Below are positions 48,958 through 58,428 of a stretch of DNA of 64,000 bases, one piece after another; the stretch's first letter is position 1, and each line of letters starts with the position of its first letter. The notes beneath the pieces were generated by a model, which saw only the letters and a program-made list of their open reading frames with translations, did no database searches and had not been told where the DNA came from. The translations under genes and the position numbers were made by a program. Source of the stretch: Bradymonas sp963697525 (lineage in GTDB: Bacteria; Myxococcota_A; Bradymonadia; Bradymonadales; Bradymonadaceae); contig OY969087.1 in assembly GCA_963697525.1 (NCBI GenBank), positions 992,001 through 1,056,000 on the forward strand, written 5' to 3'.

Positions 48958-50241
48958 ATGAGCAAACCCGACATTTGTGTCATCGGACTGGGTTATATCG
49001 GCCTGCCCACGGCGTCGATCTTTGCCACCCACGGGTTCGACGTGCTCGGCGTCGACATCAACCCGCGCGTCGTCGAGACCGTCAACGGGGGGGACATCCA
49101 CATCGAGGAGCCCGGCCTTCGCACGCTGGTCAAAGCGGGTGTCAACTCCGGCCAGTTACGCGCCTCGACGATGCTGGAGCCGTCCGACGCCTACATCATC
49201 GCCGTTCCCACGCCCTGCCAGGTGTACGCCGAAGACCATCGAGGCAGCGACCTTCGCGCGGTCGAAGGCGCGGTCGAGGCGATGCTGCAAGTCATCGAAA
49301 AGGGGTCGTTGGTCATCCTCGAGTCCACCAGTCCTCCGGGCACGACCCAAAATTACGTGGCCGACAAGCTCGAAGAGGCCGGGTTTACGGTCGGCGAAGA
49401 CGTCTTCGTCGCCCATTGTCCCGAGCGAGTGCTTCCCGGCCATATCATGCGCGAGCTGACACAAAACGACCGCATCATTGGCGGGATCACCGAGGAGTGC
49501 GCCGCGCGGGCGTCCAAATTATATTCGGCGTTCGTCGAGGGCGATATCCACCTGACCGACGCGACCACCGCCGAGCTGGTCAAGCTCATGGAGAACACCT
49601 ATCGCGATTTCAACATCGCGCTGGCGAACGAGTTGGCCGACATCTGCGACCATCTGCAGGTCAGCTCCCCCGAGGTCATCGCGCTGGCCAACTGCCACCC
49701 GCGCGTGCACCTGCACCAGCCAGGCCCGGGCGTCGGCGGTCACTGTCTGCCCCTGGACCCCTGGTTTGTCATCGAGGCGGCCCCCGAACAGGCCCGGCTC
49801 ATCCGCCAGGCTCGCCTGCTCAACCAGCGTGTGCCGGAGTATCTGGTCGCGCGCATGGCCCAGGTGCTGGGCGACGAAGCGGACCCCCGGGTGGCGCTTT
49901 TCGGCGTGGCCTACAAGGGAGACGTCGATGATGCGCGGGAGTCACCCGGCCGCGACTTCGCCCGTCTGCTCGAAGACAAGCTCGATGCCTCGCTGACCAT
50001 TTATGACCCCCATGTGCGCCACTTCGACCGGGAGCTTACGTCGTTCGAAAAAGCGGTGACCAACGCCGATGCCATCGTCATCACCGCGCCGCATAGCGAG
50101 TTCAAATACATGGATCCGACCGAGGTCGGCAAATTGATGCGCCACAAGGTTTTGTTCGACTGGTGCAACCTGGTCGACCAGGACAAATGGCGGCGCGCCG
50201 GCTTTACGGTATTTGGTCGTGGCGTTCCCCTGGTCGAATGA
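48958..50241 (+). CDS. wecC: UDP-N-acetyl-D-mannosamine dehydrogenase (WecC-like)
   Basis: 427 residues with GGAAGTGA before ATG 48958. NAD domain ICVIGLGYIGLPTASIFATHG, IIAVPTPC, VILESTSPPGTTQNYV, HCPERVLPG, NTYRDFNIALANELADIC and the catalytic GVGGHCLPLDPWF place it in the WecC subgroup (HCPERVLPG and the LDPWF ending are typical, unlike WbpA's FSPERVDPG). It makes UDP-ManNAcA with NAD. It follows wecB directly and precedes cysH by seven bases. Confidence 0.95.
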   Translation: MSKPDICVIGLGYIGLPTASIFATHGFDVLGVDINPRVVETVNGGDIHIEEPGLRTLVKAGVNSGQLRASTMLEPSDAYIIAVPTPCQVYAEDHRGSDLRAVEGAVEAMLQVIEKGSLVILESTSPPGTTQNYVADKLEEAGFTVGEDVFVAHCPERVLPGHIMRELTQNDRIIGGITEECAARASKLYSAFVEGDIHLTDATTAELVKLMENTYRDFNIALANELADICDHLQVSSPEVIALANCHPRVHLHQPGPGVGGHCLPLDPWFVIEAAPEQARLIRQARLLNQRVPEYLVARMAQVLGDEADPRVALFGVAYKGDVDDARESPGRDFARLLEDKLDASLTIYDPHVRHFDRELTSFEKAVTNADAIVITAPHSEFKYMDPTEVGKLMRHKVLFDWCNLVDQDKWRRAGFTVFGRGVPLVE

Positions 50242-50248
50242 CGGTGCG

Positions 50249-51031
50249 ATGGCTGGTGAAGCCGTGAACAACACCCCTAACAGCGAACGTCGCGAGCTCG
50301 ACCTGGAGGCGCTCAACCTCCGGTTCGAGCGCGAGCAACCCGCCCAGATTCTTCGGTGGGTATGGGCGGAGTTCGGCCCCAAGGCCGCTGCGACTTCGTC
50401 TTTTCAGACCCAAAGCGTTCCGTTGCTCCACCTCATCAGTCGGCATGCACCGCGGCTGACCGTGCTTTTTTTGGACACCGGGTTTCATTTTCCCGAGACG
50501 TTGGCCTTTCGCGACACCCTTGAGCGTGACTTCCACCTCCAGATCCGAGCGCTTCAAAACCAACTGGGGCACGAGGCGTTCGATCGTCAATACGGCCAGC
50601 TTTATCGGCGCGATCCCGATATGTGCTGCTATCTCAACAAGGTCGAGCCGCTGGATGCGGGCCTGGCCGAGTACGACGCCTGGATTACCGGTGTTCGCCG
50701 CGACCAGACGCCGTCGAGGCGCAACACGCCGATCATCGAGCACTTGGATGACGGCACCTACAAGATATGTCCGATGGTCAATTGGACCGAGCAGGACGTG
50801 TCCCAGTATATCGCGCGGCACCAGTTGCCGGCGCATCCACTGACGGCCCAGGGTTACCCAAGCATTGGTTGTGCGCCTTGCACCAAGCGACCGCGCGCCG
50901 GCGAGGACGCGCGGTCGGGGCGGTGGGCCGGCTCCGAGAAGACCGAATGTGGCCTGCACACCAAGCTGGGCAAGGCTTCGGAGGGCAGCGTCGATTCCAT
51001 CCAGCTCAACTTCGGCGAAGATGATGAATAG
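50249..51031 (+). CDS. cysH: APS reductase, Fe-S type (CysH family)
   Basis: 260 residues from ATG 50249. It belongs to the PAPS/APS reductase family and has the four cysteines of a [4Fe-4S] cluster (Cys126-Cys127 in DMCCYLNKVEPL and Cys208 and Cys211 in IGCAPCTKRP), which marks the APS-reducing bacterial/plant-type form. The catalytic C-terminal cysteine is Cys234 in TECGLHTKLG. It reduces adenylylsulfate to sulfite using thioredoxin. Its location, seven bases after wecC and overlapping the next epimerase by eight bases, places it within the polysaccharide operon rather than with cysDN. This fits supply of sulfite to the UDP-sulfoquinovose synthase at 57246. Confidence 0.93.
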   Translation: MAGEAVNNTPNSERRELDLEALNLRFEREQPAQILRWVWAEFGPKAAATSSFQTQSVPLLHLISRHAPRLTVLFLDTGFHFPETLAFRDTLERDFHLQIRALQNQLGHEAFDRQYGQLYRRDPDMCCYLNKVEPLDAGLAEYDAWITGVRRDQTPSRRNTPIIEHLDDGTYKICPMVNWTEQDVSQYIARHQLPAHPLTAQGYPSIGCAPCTKRPRAGEDARSGRWAGSEKTECGLHTKLGKASEGSVDSIQLNFGEDDE

Positions 51032-51977
51032 AATCCTGGTCACTGGAGGATGCGGGTATCTGGGCTCGCAGCTCATCCGCGACCTCGCCCGCGACTCGGC
51101 GGGCGGGGGGCTCACGATACGGATCCTCGACAATCTGCAGGCCGCCAGCCAGCAGGCCTTGATGGATCTTCCGGACACGGCGAGCTACGAGCTGGTCGAG
51201 GGCGACGTGCTCGACCCCTCGGTGTTGCGTGTGGCATTGCGCGGGGTCGACGCGGTGGTTCATCTGGCGGCGATCGTGCGCACGCCGTTGAGCTTCGAGC
51301 AACCCAATTGGGTCGAGCAGGTCAATCATTGGGGCACGTCTCACCTGGTCGAGGCCTGCTTGGACGCGGGCGTCGAGACGTTCATCTATGCGAGCAGTGC
51401 GGCGGTCTACGGGCCCGGCGGGCCGTTCGACGAGGAGAGCCCGTGCCGGCCGATGGGGACCTATGCCACGTCCAAACGCGCCGCCGAACGCGCCGTGCTG
51501 ACCGCCGCCGAGCGAGGTCTCGAGCCGGTGGTCTTGCGTATCGGGACGCTTTTTGGTGCCGCACCGGTCACGCGTTTCGACGCTGTGGTCAACAAATTTG
51601 CCTACATCGCCGGGGTGCGCCGCGCGCTGACCGTGTATGGCGATGGTGAGCAGCGGCGGCCCGTGGTGCACGTGCGCGACGCGAGTGACGCCATCCGGTG
51701 GTTCCTCGAGCACCGCGGTGATATCCGGCCGGCGATCGTCAACGTCGTCGGGGCGAATCCCAGCGTCATCGACGTCGTCGACGCCATCACCGAGCTGCGC
51801 CCACACACGCAGGTGCGCTACACCGAGCAGGATATCCGCACCCACCTGTCATTCGAGACCAACGGCGAGAAACTTCGAGCGCTGGGATGGCAGCCGTCGC
51901 ATTCGCTGAAGGACGGCATCGCCGAGCTTCTCGATGGCTTTCGTGGGTTCGAGGCGTTGGCGCTCCAAGGCAGGTGA
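51024..51977 (+). CDS. NAD-dependent nucleotide-sugar epimerase/dehydratase
   Basis: 317 residues from ATG 51024, which lies inside the end of cysH (a second ATG at 51021 is equally possible). Rossmann start ILVTGGCGYLGSQLI, DVLDPSVLRVALRGVDAVVHLAAIV, the SSAAVYG active-site serine/threonine, YATSKRAAE for the catalytic Tyr-x-x-x-Lys and VVHVRDASDAI. It is an extended SDR such as GalE/RmlB/WcaG-like; the product cannot be set from sequence. Overlap with cysH indicates translational coupling within this operon. Confidence 0.88.
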   Translation: MNRILVTGGCGYLGSQLIRDLARDSAGGGLTIRILDNLQAASQQALMDLPDTASYELVEGDVLDPSVLRVALRGVDAVVHLAAIVRTPLSFEQPNWVEQVNHWGTSHLVEACLDAGVETFIYASSAAVYGPGGPFDEESPCRPMGTYATSKRAAERAVLTAAERGLEPVVLRIGTLFGAAPVTRFDAVVNKFAYIAGVRRALTVYGDGEQRRPVVHVRDASDAIRWFLEHRGDIRPAIVNVVGANPSVIDVVDAITELRPHTQVRYTEQDIRTHLSFETNGEKLRALGWQPSHSLKDGIAELLDGFRGFEALALQGR

Positions 51978-52208
51978 GTCACGACGCGCTGGGCGACGGA
52001 GGCTGTCTCCGGTTTGAACAGGGGTCACATTTGTGGGATCGTCTTGGCGCGGGTACTCGATGGTGGCGTCGGGTCGATGGAGGTCCGAAACCCGACCGCG
52101 CCGCGCCGAGTCGCTTGGAATCACGTACGACAACTCGGTCACCTGCAAGCAAGAGTGGGTGAGATGGTCATTTCCCGAGGGTCGTAAGCCCAACCTGGAG
52201 GCGGCTTG
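51978..52208. other. Spacer with small hairpin before the FG-GAP gene
   Basis: GTCGGGT at 52068-52074 can pair with ACCCGAC at 52090-52096 (15-base loop). A GGAGG seven bases before ATG 52209 is the only firm signal. I looked for a cyclic-di-GMP riboswitch and did not find its core. Confidence 0.4.
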
Positions 52209-55200
52209 ATGCTGTCCACATGGTTTCGATCTCGCTTTGGGGTGATGCCGAGGCGATCGGCGGTGATGGTCTTGACGGTCGCCGCGATGATGGCCTCCGC
52301 CGTGCCGGCACACGCGCAGAATTGGTCGGTGCCCGGCGGCAATCTGTGGCGTCAGCGCACGGCCTCGTTGCCGTTGCAAAGTTCGGATTTGGCGGTGGCA
52401 TATCGACTTCCCGCTCCGGGCTTGCCGCGCGACACGCTCATCGCTGATATCGACGGCGATCCTGCCCGGGAACTTGTGCTCGCGGTCGGCGGACGTCTCA
52501 GGGCGTATGACTTTACCGGGGCGTTGGAGTGGTCGACCAGTCCGGTGGGTATCAGCAAGGCCCTGCCTCCGGTCGATCTCGATGGCGATCAGCGACCTGA
52601 CCTGATCGCGTTGCGGGATCCGAGCGGGGTGGCGGTGGTGCGCGGGCGTGATGGACTCGTCGCCTGGAAGTCCAGTCTCGAGGATCTCGGACGCGTGGGC
52701 TCCACCCTGGTCGACGACTTCAACGGCGACGGGCTTCCCGATGTGCTCTTTGCCGAGGCCGATTGTGGGGCGCCGACGCGAAAGGTTGGTCGCGGGATTG
52801 CCTACTCTTTTTCGGACCTGCAATCGCCGACCGAGCTGTTCCGTCTGGAGGAGGGAACTCGCGATTATTACTGTGGTCGATTCATGGCCCTGGCCGATCT
52901 CGACGGCGATGGCCGCCGGGAAATCGTGGCGCCGAGCAGCACACGGATTCATGTATATTCCAGCCGGACCGGCGAGCATTTGGGCGCGACGCCGGAGTTT
53001 TCGCCGCCGCTGCCATATGGCGTAGCCCAGGTGTTCGTCGCCGACATCGACGGCGACGGCCGTGACGAAGTCCTCCTTCTCACGAACAATAATTACCCTC
53101 CGAGTAGGAACTCCCGCCGCGCCATGCTCGTCGAACGCGACGACGACACGGGCAAGCTTACTGTAAGCTGGGATATCAACGTCGACGACGTCGGCGAGGA
53201 TCGCCACGAGTGGCCGGACGAGCCGTTGGTAGATCTCGACGGGGACGGTCGCGTCGAGTTCATCCATTCGTTCTTCAATCACCAGCAGGATGCGTGGACG
53301 ACCTTTGTACGCAACCCGAGCACTGGCGACGTGATTGCGCAAACGCAGGGTCGCGTCGTGGGCGTTGTTGAGCGCGCCGGCAAACAGCCGTGGATCCTCC
53401 TCGCCGGGATCCATCCGAACAAGTTGGTCGCGACGGTGTTCGGTGCGTCGGGGTTTCGGGCCGTGACGACCCTCACGGGTGACGACCTGCTGACCACCCG
53501 ACAAGTGTGGCGGCCCTCTGGGCGCGTGCGCAGTATTGCGCGCATCGACGCGACCTCTCCGTACTTCTATTTGCTCGACAACCAAGATGACTCGGGACAG
53601 GAACTCTCCGAGCACCACGTCCATGCGTTCAGCGGCGACGGCACAGAAGTCGCCACCTTTACCTACGAAGCGCACGATTCGTTCGAGAGCGGCTACGTCA
53701 ACGGAACGACAGCGTTTACGCACGTGCATCGAGATAGTGGGCGAGTCGACCTGCTGGACGAGGCGTTCGAGCCCATCGCCACCGCCAAGTCCATTGTGTC
53801 ACCCGGTCAGGAGACCGACGAAGTGCTGGGCGCGAGGGATCCAGCAGATGAGCGCGTTCGTCTGGGTCGGCGCCAGGCGTTTTACAGTCTCGTGGGAGCG
53901 AACCTCGGGCAGCCGGCCGACCGCGGTGTGCGCGCGATGAATCTGATGGGCTTGTTCGATGCCAATGCAGATGGTCGATCGGACTGGCTGGTGCAGAATA
54001 CGCATTACCGCGCCGACCTTCCGGATGTCGCGCTGCTCGACGGGACCTCCGGCGATCCGCTCTGGTCGGTGGATGACCTCGTCGAGCAGAACCCGGTCCA
54101 CAAAGTATTCTGGCTGGATAGCGTGCTCGGATCGGACATTTCGGGGGACGGGCTTCCCGACGTGGTGCTCCAGACCGACGCCCCCGGGCTAGACAAGTTT
54201 GACCTGACTGTGCTCGACGGGGCGAGCGGGCAGCGGTTGTGGGGCGCACCATTCGAACTGCCGAGCACGCGAGGTGGGCTGACCGGCCCGCCGGTCGTGG
54301 TCGGGTCGGGCAACGCGGCGCAAGTCGTGACGAGTTTGGCATCCACGCTCTACGCCATCTCCGGCACCGACGGTGCGCTCCAGACGAAGCAATCGGGTCT
54401 GTTTTACTCGTGTTGCTTGAGCGCGTGGCCTGGCGCCGAAGGTAGTGCGCCCGAGTTGGTTCTCGACGCCGATGTTTATGGGCGCTGGGTTAGCTTCGAC
54501 GACGCGTTGAGCGAACAATGGGTTCAGGACACCATCTATCGCGACAACCACGCGCGCTATTCCGGTCGCGGAGCCTCCCTGGTCCGAGGGCAAACGCGCA
54601 GATTTGTCATCGAAGGTCGAGCGGCGTCGCTGCCGCTGGACCACAATTTCGTCGTGCTGGACGCGGATTCCGGCGACATCATTCATCGTTTGGTGCTGCA
54701 GGATGGGGCCGTGCGCACGCCCAATGACCAGCCCGCGACCGAAAGCCTGAACGCCGGCGTTGGCTTCAACGCCACGACGACCCACGGGGCGCTGTACCTG
54801 ACAAGCAGCCGCGACGGCTACCTCTACTTGTTGCGTCCAGGCGCCGATCCGGCGAGTCCGTCCTATCCCGACAATGTACTCGTGAAGTCCTGGGACCTGG
54901 GCGTAGAATTGGGAGACGTCTCCGCGGTCGATGTCGACGGTGATGGGTTCAGCGAGCCCATCGTACCGACGCTCGACGGAAGTGTACTGATCATGGACGA
55001 ACCGACCCTGCAGATGTCTCTGTCGGTGCGCGACACCGATTGCTCGGGTTCCAGCCGGGACGTCGATTCCATTTCGTTCACCGATCACTTCTGCGCGTCC
55101 TGGACGCTCCCGGCGCTCACCGTGGAGGGGTACGTCGCGACCCTCATCGACATGGACAGCGCCGCGCCCGTCGGAGATCCCGTCGACGTCGGCGCGCAGA

Positions 55201-55805
55201 CCTCGGTGCGCTTCCACGACATTCGCCTGTTGGCCGGCCGGCGTTACCAGGTGGCGGTTCAAGCCTATCACGGCACCGGCGCCGATGCGCGCGTGTCCCG
55301 GGTCTTTGCCAGCGACGGTGCCGAGGTGGTCGATTCTGGCGAAGCGCCCGTCATCCTGGGGCCCGAGGCCCAGCCATCGGCGTTTGTCCCCGGCCGTCAG
55401 ACGACGCTGGTCACGGCGACGCTTCGCGATCCCTCGCCGCTGGCCTCGTATGCCTTACAGATCCACAGCCCGGACGGTGAGGTGGTCTTTCAGACCGACG
55501 GCCAGCTCAACACCAGTGAGTACAACCTCGAAGCCGAGTGGGACGGGTTGGGCCAAGATGGCGAGCCGCTGGCCCCGGGCACCTACGAGATCGTCGTGTC
55601 GGCCACCGATTTCACCGGGCTGACGTCCAGCGCGTCGGCTCCGGTGGAGCTACAGAGCAGGCAGGCGCTTCCCCATCTTTTCGAGCTGGAGTCGGGCTGT
55701 GGCTGCGAGAACGTCCCTCAGCACTCGCCGCTGCCGCGAGGACTTCTGTGGGTGGGCGTCGTAGCCATGGTCGGGGTTTTCCAGAGGCGACGCCGCCGGG
55801 ACTGA
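52209..55805 (+). CDS. Secreted FG-GAP/VCBS repeat protein with MYXO-CTERM-like tail
   Basis: 1198 residues from ATG 52209 (GGAGG seven bases upstream). The signal peptide spans 1-36 (VMVLTVAAMMASAVPAHA). The body is a chain of integrin-alpha-like FG-GAP repeats with calcium-binding loops such as DIDGDPARE, DLDGDQRPD, DFNGDGLPD, DLDGDGRRE, DIDGDGRDE and DVDGDGFSE, expected to form beta-propeller folds. A fibronectin/Big-like region follows (GEAPVILGPEAQPSAF onward). The C-terminus is GCGCENVPQHSP, a hydrophobic helix, then QRRRRRD, which matches the MYXO-CTERM sorting signal. It should be a surface-exposed adhesion or glycan-binding protein. It interrupts the sugar genes on the same strand. 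Confidence 0.87.
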   Translation: MLSTWFRSRFGVMPRRSAVMVLTVAAMMASAVPAHAQNWSVPGGNLWRQRTASLPLQSSDLAVAYRLPAPGLPRDTLIADIDGDPARELVLAVGGRLRAYDFTGALEWSTSPVGISKALPPVDLDGDQRPDLIALRDPSGVAVVRGRDGLVAWKSSLEDLGRVGSTLVDDFNGDGLPDVLFAEADCGAPTRKVGRGIAYSFSDLQSPTELFRLEEGTRDYYCGRFMALADLDGDGRREIVAPSSTRIHVYSSRTGEHLGATPEFSPPLPYGVAQVFVADIDGDGRDEVLLLTNNNYPPSRNSRRAMLVERDDDTGKLTVSWDINVDDVGEDRHEWPDEPLVDLDGDGRVEFIHSFFNHQQDAWTTFVRNPSTGDVIAQTQGRVVGVVERAGKQPWILLAGIHPNKLVATVFGASGFRAVTTLTGDDLLTTRQVWRPSGRVRSIARIDATSPYFYLLDNQDDSGQELSEHHVHAFSGDGTEVATFTYEAHDSFESGYVNGTTAFTHVHRDSGRVDLLDEAFEPIATAKSIVSPGQETDEVLGARDPADERVRLGRRQAFYSLVGANLGQPADRGVRAMNLMGLFDANADGRSDWLVQNTHYRADLPDVALLDGTSGDPLWSVDDLVEQNPVHKVFWLDSVLGSDISGDGLPDVVLQTDAPGLDKFDLTVLDGASGQRLWGAPFELPSTRGGLTGPPVVVGSGNAAQVVTSLASTLYAISGTDGALQTKQSGLFYSCCLSAWPGAEGSAPELVLDADVYGRWVSFDDALSEQWVQDTIYRDNHARYSGRGASLVRGQTRRFVIEGRAASLPLDHNFVVLDADSGDIIHRLVLQDGAVRTPNDQPATESLNAGVGFNATTTHGALYLTSSRDGYLYLLRPGADPASPSYPDNVLVKSWDLGVELGDVSAVDVDGDGFSEPIVPTLDGSVLIMDEPTLQMSLSVRDTDCSGSSRDVDSISFTDHFCASWTLPALTVEGYVATLIDMDSAAPVGDPVDVGAQTSVRFHDIRLLAGRRYQVAVQAYHGTGADARVSRVFASDGAEVVDSGEAPVILGPEAQPSAFVPGRQTTLVTATLRDPSPLASYALQIHSPDGEVVFQTDGQLNTSEYNLEAEWDGLGQDGEPLAPGTYEIVVSATDFTGLTSSASAPVELQSRQALPHLFELESGCGCENVPQHSPLPRGLLWVGVVAMVGVFQRRRRRD

Positions 55806-55885
55806 GATTTGCTTGCGTATCCTATAGACAACTCGCTACTATGCACCTCCGGCTTCGGGGGCGAAATCGGTCTGAGCATCATCCT

Positions 55886-55900
55886 GACAGGGGGCCTGTC
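55886..55900. repeat. Short hairpin after the FG-GAP gene
   Basis: GACAGG and CCTGTC pair around a GGG loop at 55886-55900. A T-run (CTTTTTTCT at 55911-55920) follows 11 bases later, too far for a classic terminator, so termination is uncertain. The next gene begins at 55981. Confidence 0.35.
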
Positions 55901-55980
55901 ATTTCCGAGAGCTTTTTTCTCACCGGCTGGCGTCGACGAGGCCGGCGATCACGACTTCTTTCTTTGTCGAGATGTAGAAG

Positions 55981-57093
55981 ATGTACGAAGATCTGTGGAA
56001 GGGTAAGCGCGTCCTGATTACCGGGATCTGTGGAACCGTGGGCGGCGAGCTTTTTCGCCAGCTCCTCGATTATGACCTCGAAGAGATCGTCGGGATCGAC
56101 AACAACGAGAGCGAACTGTTCTTTTTGAGCGACGAGTTTCGCGACCGCCACGATGTCAACCTGCAATTGTGCGACGTGCGCGACGAGGCCAATCTGACCG
56201 CGCGTGCCAAGGGCGTCGATATCATCCTGCACACCGCGGCGCTCAAGCACGTCATCTTGTGCGAACAGTCGCCCGGCGATGCGGTTCAGACCAATATCAA
56301 CGGGGTCCAAAACGTCATCGCCGCCGCCAACGCAGCCGGCGTCGAGCGCGTTCTGTTCACCTCGTCGGATAAGGCGGTCAACCCGACCAATGTCATGGGC
56401 ACCTCCAAGCTCATGGGCGAGCGGCTGTTGACGGCAGCGAATGCACGCAAGCGGGGCGATGGGCCGGTATTTGCGTCGACGCGTTTTGGCAACGTGCTCG
56501 GCTCGCGTGGCTCGGTGATCCCGCTGTTCAAGCGCCAGATCAGCCAGGGCGGCCCGGTCACGCTGACCGACCCCCGGATGACTCGCTTCATCATGACCCT
56601 CCAGGAGGCGGCGCGCCTGGTCATCGACTCGGTGTTTTTGGCCAAGGGCGGCGAGGTCTTCGTCACCAAGATGCCGACGGTCAAGATTGAGGAACTCGCC
56701 CACGTCATGGTCGAGGATCTCGCGCCGTATTATGGGTTCTCGGCCGACGACATCGTCATCGAGGTCATCGGCGCCAAACCCGGCGAGAAGTTCTACGAAG
56801 AGTTGATGAACAGCGAGGAAACTCGTCGCACCGTGGAATTGCCCAACTATTTTGGCATTCTGCCCGCGTTCAAAAACCTCTATCAAGAAATCGCCTACGA
56901 GTACCCGGGCATGCACGGCGAGGTCGGCATCGATCGGGTCTACAACTCGTCGAACGAGACCCCGATGTCCAAAGACGAGCTGCGCAGCTATCTGCACGAA
57001 AAGAATCTCTTATTCGACGAGGGCGCTTCGACCGGCGAACTGGTCAACGACGCGGCGATTCAGCGCCAACAAGACGCTGTTCCGGCCGAATAA
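55981..57093 (+). CDS. CapD/FlaA1-type UDP-sugar dehydratase (short SDR)
   Basis: 370 residues. N-terminal VLITGICGTVGGEL (TGxxGxxG), IVGIDNNESELFFL, LHTAALKHVILCEQSP, SSDKAVNPTNVMGTSKLMGE and FGNVLGSRGSVIPLFKRQI are the FlaA1/PseB/CapD pattern, in which Met replaces the catalytic Tyr of normal SDRs (VMGTSK). TRFIMTLQEAARLV and EVIGAKPGEKFYEELM are conserved C-terminal elements. It lacks the long membrane part of full PglF-type proteins, so it is the soluble type. It likely performs a 4,6-dehydration or 5-epimerisation of UDP-GlcNAc. The start has only a weak upstream site (GTAGAAG). Confidence 0.9.
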   Translation: MYEDLWKGKRVLITGICGTVGGELFRQLLDYDLEEIVGIDNNESELFFLSDEFRDRHDVNLQLCDVRDEANLTARAKGVDIILHTAALKHVILCEQSPGDAVQTNINGVQNVIAAANAAGVERVLFTSSDKAVNPTNVMGTSKLMGERLLTAANARKRGDGPVFASTRFGNVLGSRGSVIPLFKRQISQGGPVTLTDPRMTRFIMTLQEAARLVIDSVFLAKGGEVFVTKMPTVKIEELAHVMVEDLAPYYGFSADDIVIEVIGAKPGEKFYEELMNSEETRRTVELPNYFGILPAFKNLYQEIAYEYPGMHGEVGIDRVYNSSNETPMSKDELRSYLHEKNLLFDEGASTGELVNDAAIQRQQDAVPAE

Positions 57094-57245
57094 TTTCGGG
57101 CGTCGGGCGCGTTGCAGACCTATCGACCGGGCCAACGTCCAACGACGGATCAAATAAAGGAGTATCGGGGGTTGTGGGTCGCCCCAAGCCGCGCCCGCCG
57201 CCCGCCGAGCATCAAGACCAAAACCAAAGACCAAGAACCGACACT

Positions 57246-58397
57246 ATGCGTATTTTGATTTTAGGTGGTGACGGCTACCTCGGCTGGCCCACGGCGATGC
57301 ATTTTGCCGCCCAGGGCCACGATGTGACCGTCGTCGACAATTATCTTCGCCGCCTCATCGCCCAGCAGACCGATTCGGAGGCACTCATCCCGACGCCCAA
57401 CCTCGAGAAGCGCGCCCAGCGCTTCCAGGCCGAGTCCGGCCACGAGGTCGCCGTCGAGATTGGGGATTGCACCGACTATCGGTTCATGCAGCAGGTCTTC
57501 GAGCAATACGAGCCCGAGGCGGTCGTCCACTACGCCGAGCAACCCTCGGCGCCGTACTCGATGATCGGTTTTGACGAGGCCCAGAAGACGCTGAACAACA
57601 ACCTCAACGCGACCTTCAACGTCATTCACGCCGTCAAAGACCACGCCCCGGACTGTCATATCATCAAGCTGGGGACGATGGGCGAGTACGGCGCGCCCAA
57701 CATCGACATCGAGGAAGGCTGGATCGAGATCGAGCACAAGGGGCGCAAGGGTAAGTTCCTCTTCCCGCGTGCGGCTGGAAGCCTCTATCACACCACCAAG
57801 GTGCTCGACACCGACCTGCTGTGGTTTTACGTGCGCACCTTCGGCCTGCGTGTCACAGATCTGATGCAGGGGCCCGTCTACGGGCTTTCGACTCCCGCGG
57901 CGGACCTGCACGAAGACCTGTCGCCGAACTTCCACTACGACGACATCTTTGGCACCGCCGTCAACCGCTTCCTCGTGCAGGCCGTGGCCGGGGTGCCGCT
58001 GACGGTATACGGCAAGGGCGGCCAGGTGCGCGGCTACTTGAACCTCAAGGACACGCTCCAATGCGTCGAGCTCGCTGCCGACAACCCGGTCGAGCCGGGG
58101 GAACTGCGGATCCTGAACCAGTTTACGGAGACGTTTTCGGTCAACGAGCTCGCCGAGCGCGTCCAACGCGCCGGCGCCGAGCTGGGTCTGGAGGTCGAAG
58201 TCGAGTCGATCCCCAACCCGCGCAAAGAGCCGGAGGACCACTACTACAACCCGGCCAACTCTGGGCTGCTGGAGCTGGGCCTCGAGCCGCACTACATGAC
58301 CGACGAGGTTCTGGTCGGCATGCTCGAGCGCATCCAGCGCTTCGAGGGGCGCATTGACAAGGACAAAATCATGCCACGGGTGAGTTGGAATGACTGA
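57246..58397 (+). CDS. sqdB: UDP-sulfoquinovose synthase (SqdB/SQD1-like)
   Basis: 383 residues from ATG 57246. It belongs to the SQD1 branch of extended SDRs: ILILGGDGYLGWPTAMHFA, the VVDNYLRRL motif, HYAEQPSAPYSM, KLGTMGEYGAPNIDIEEGW and GSLYHTTKVLDTDLLW are diagnostic. Catalytic Thr144, Tyr181 and Lys185 align with the numbering known for SQD1 (145, 182, 186). The reaction adds sulfite to a UDP-glucose derivative to give UDP-sulfoquinovose. Here it is in a polysaccharide operon and not next to a sqdC/sqdX lipid gene, so it more likely feeds a glycan than a sulfolipid. The stop overlaps an alternative start of the next gene. Confidence 0.93.
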   Translation: MRILILGGDGYLGWPTAMHFAAQGHDVTVVDNYLRRLIAQQTDSEALIPTPNLEKRAQRFQAESGHEVAVEIGDCTDYRFMQQVFEQYEPEAVVHYAEQPSAPYSMIGFDEAQKTLNNNLNATFNVIHAVKDHAPDCHIIKLGTMGEYGAPNIDIEEGWIEIEHKGRKGKFLFPRAAGSLYHTTKVLDTDLLWFYVRTFGLRVTDLMQGPVYGLSTPAADLHEDLSPNFHYDDIFGTAVNRFLVQAVAGVPLTVYGKGGQVRGYLNLKDTLQCVELAADNPVEPGELRILNQFTETFSVNELAERVQRAGAELGLEVEVESIPNPRKEPEDHYYNPANSGLLELGLEPHYMTDEVLVGMLERIQRFEGRIDKDKIMPRVSWND

Positions 58398-58428
58398 CGG
58401 CCACAGCACGCACGGAGAGAGCAACCAG

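Noticed and set aside
51978..52208. Cyclic-di-GMP riboswitch before the FG-GAP gene
   Set aside because: No GEMM core sequence or tetraloop/receptor arrangement could be found.
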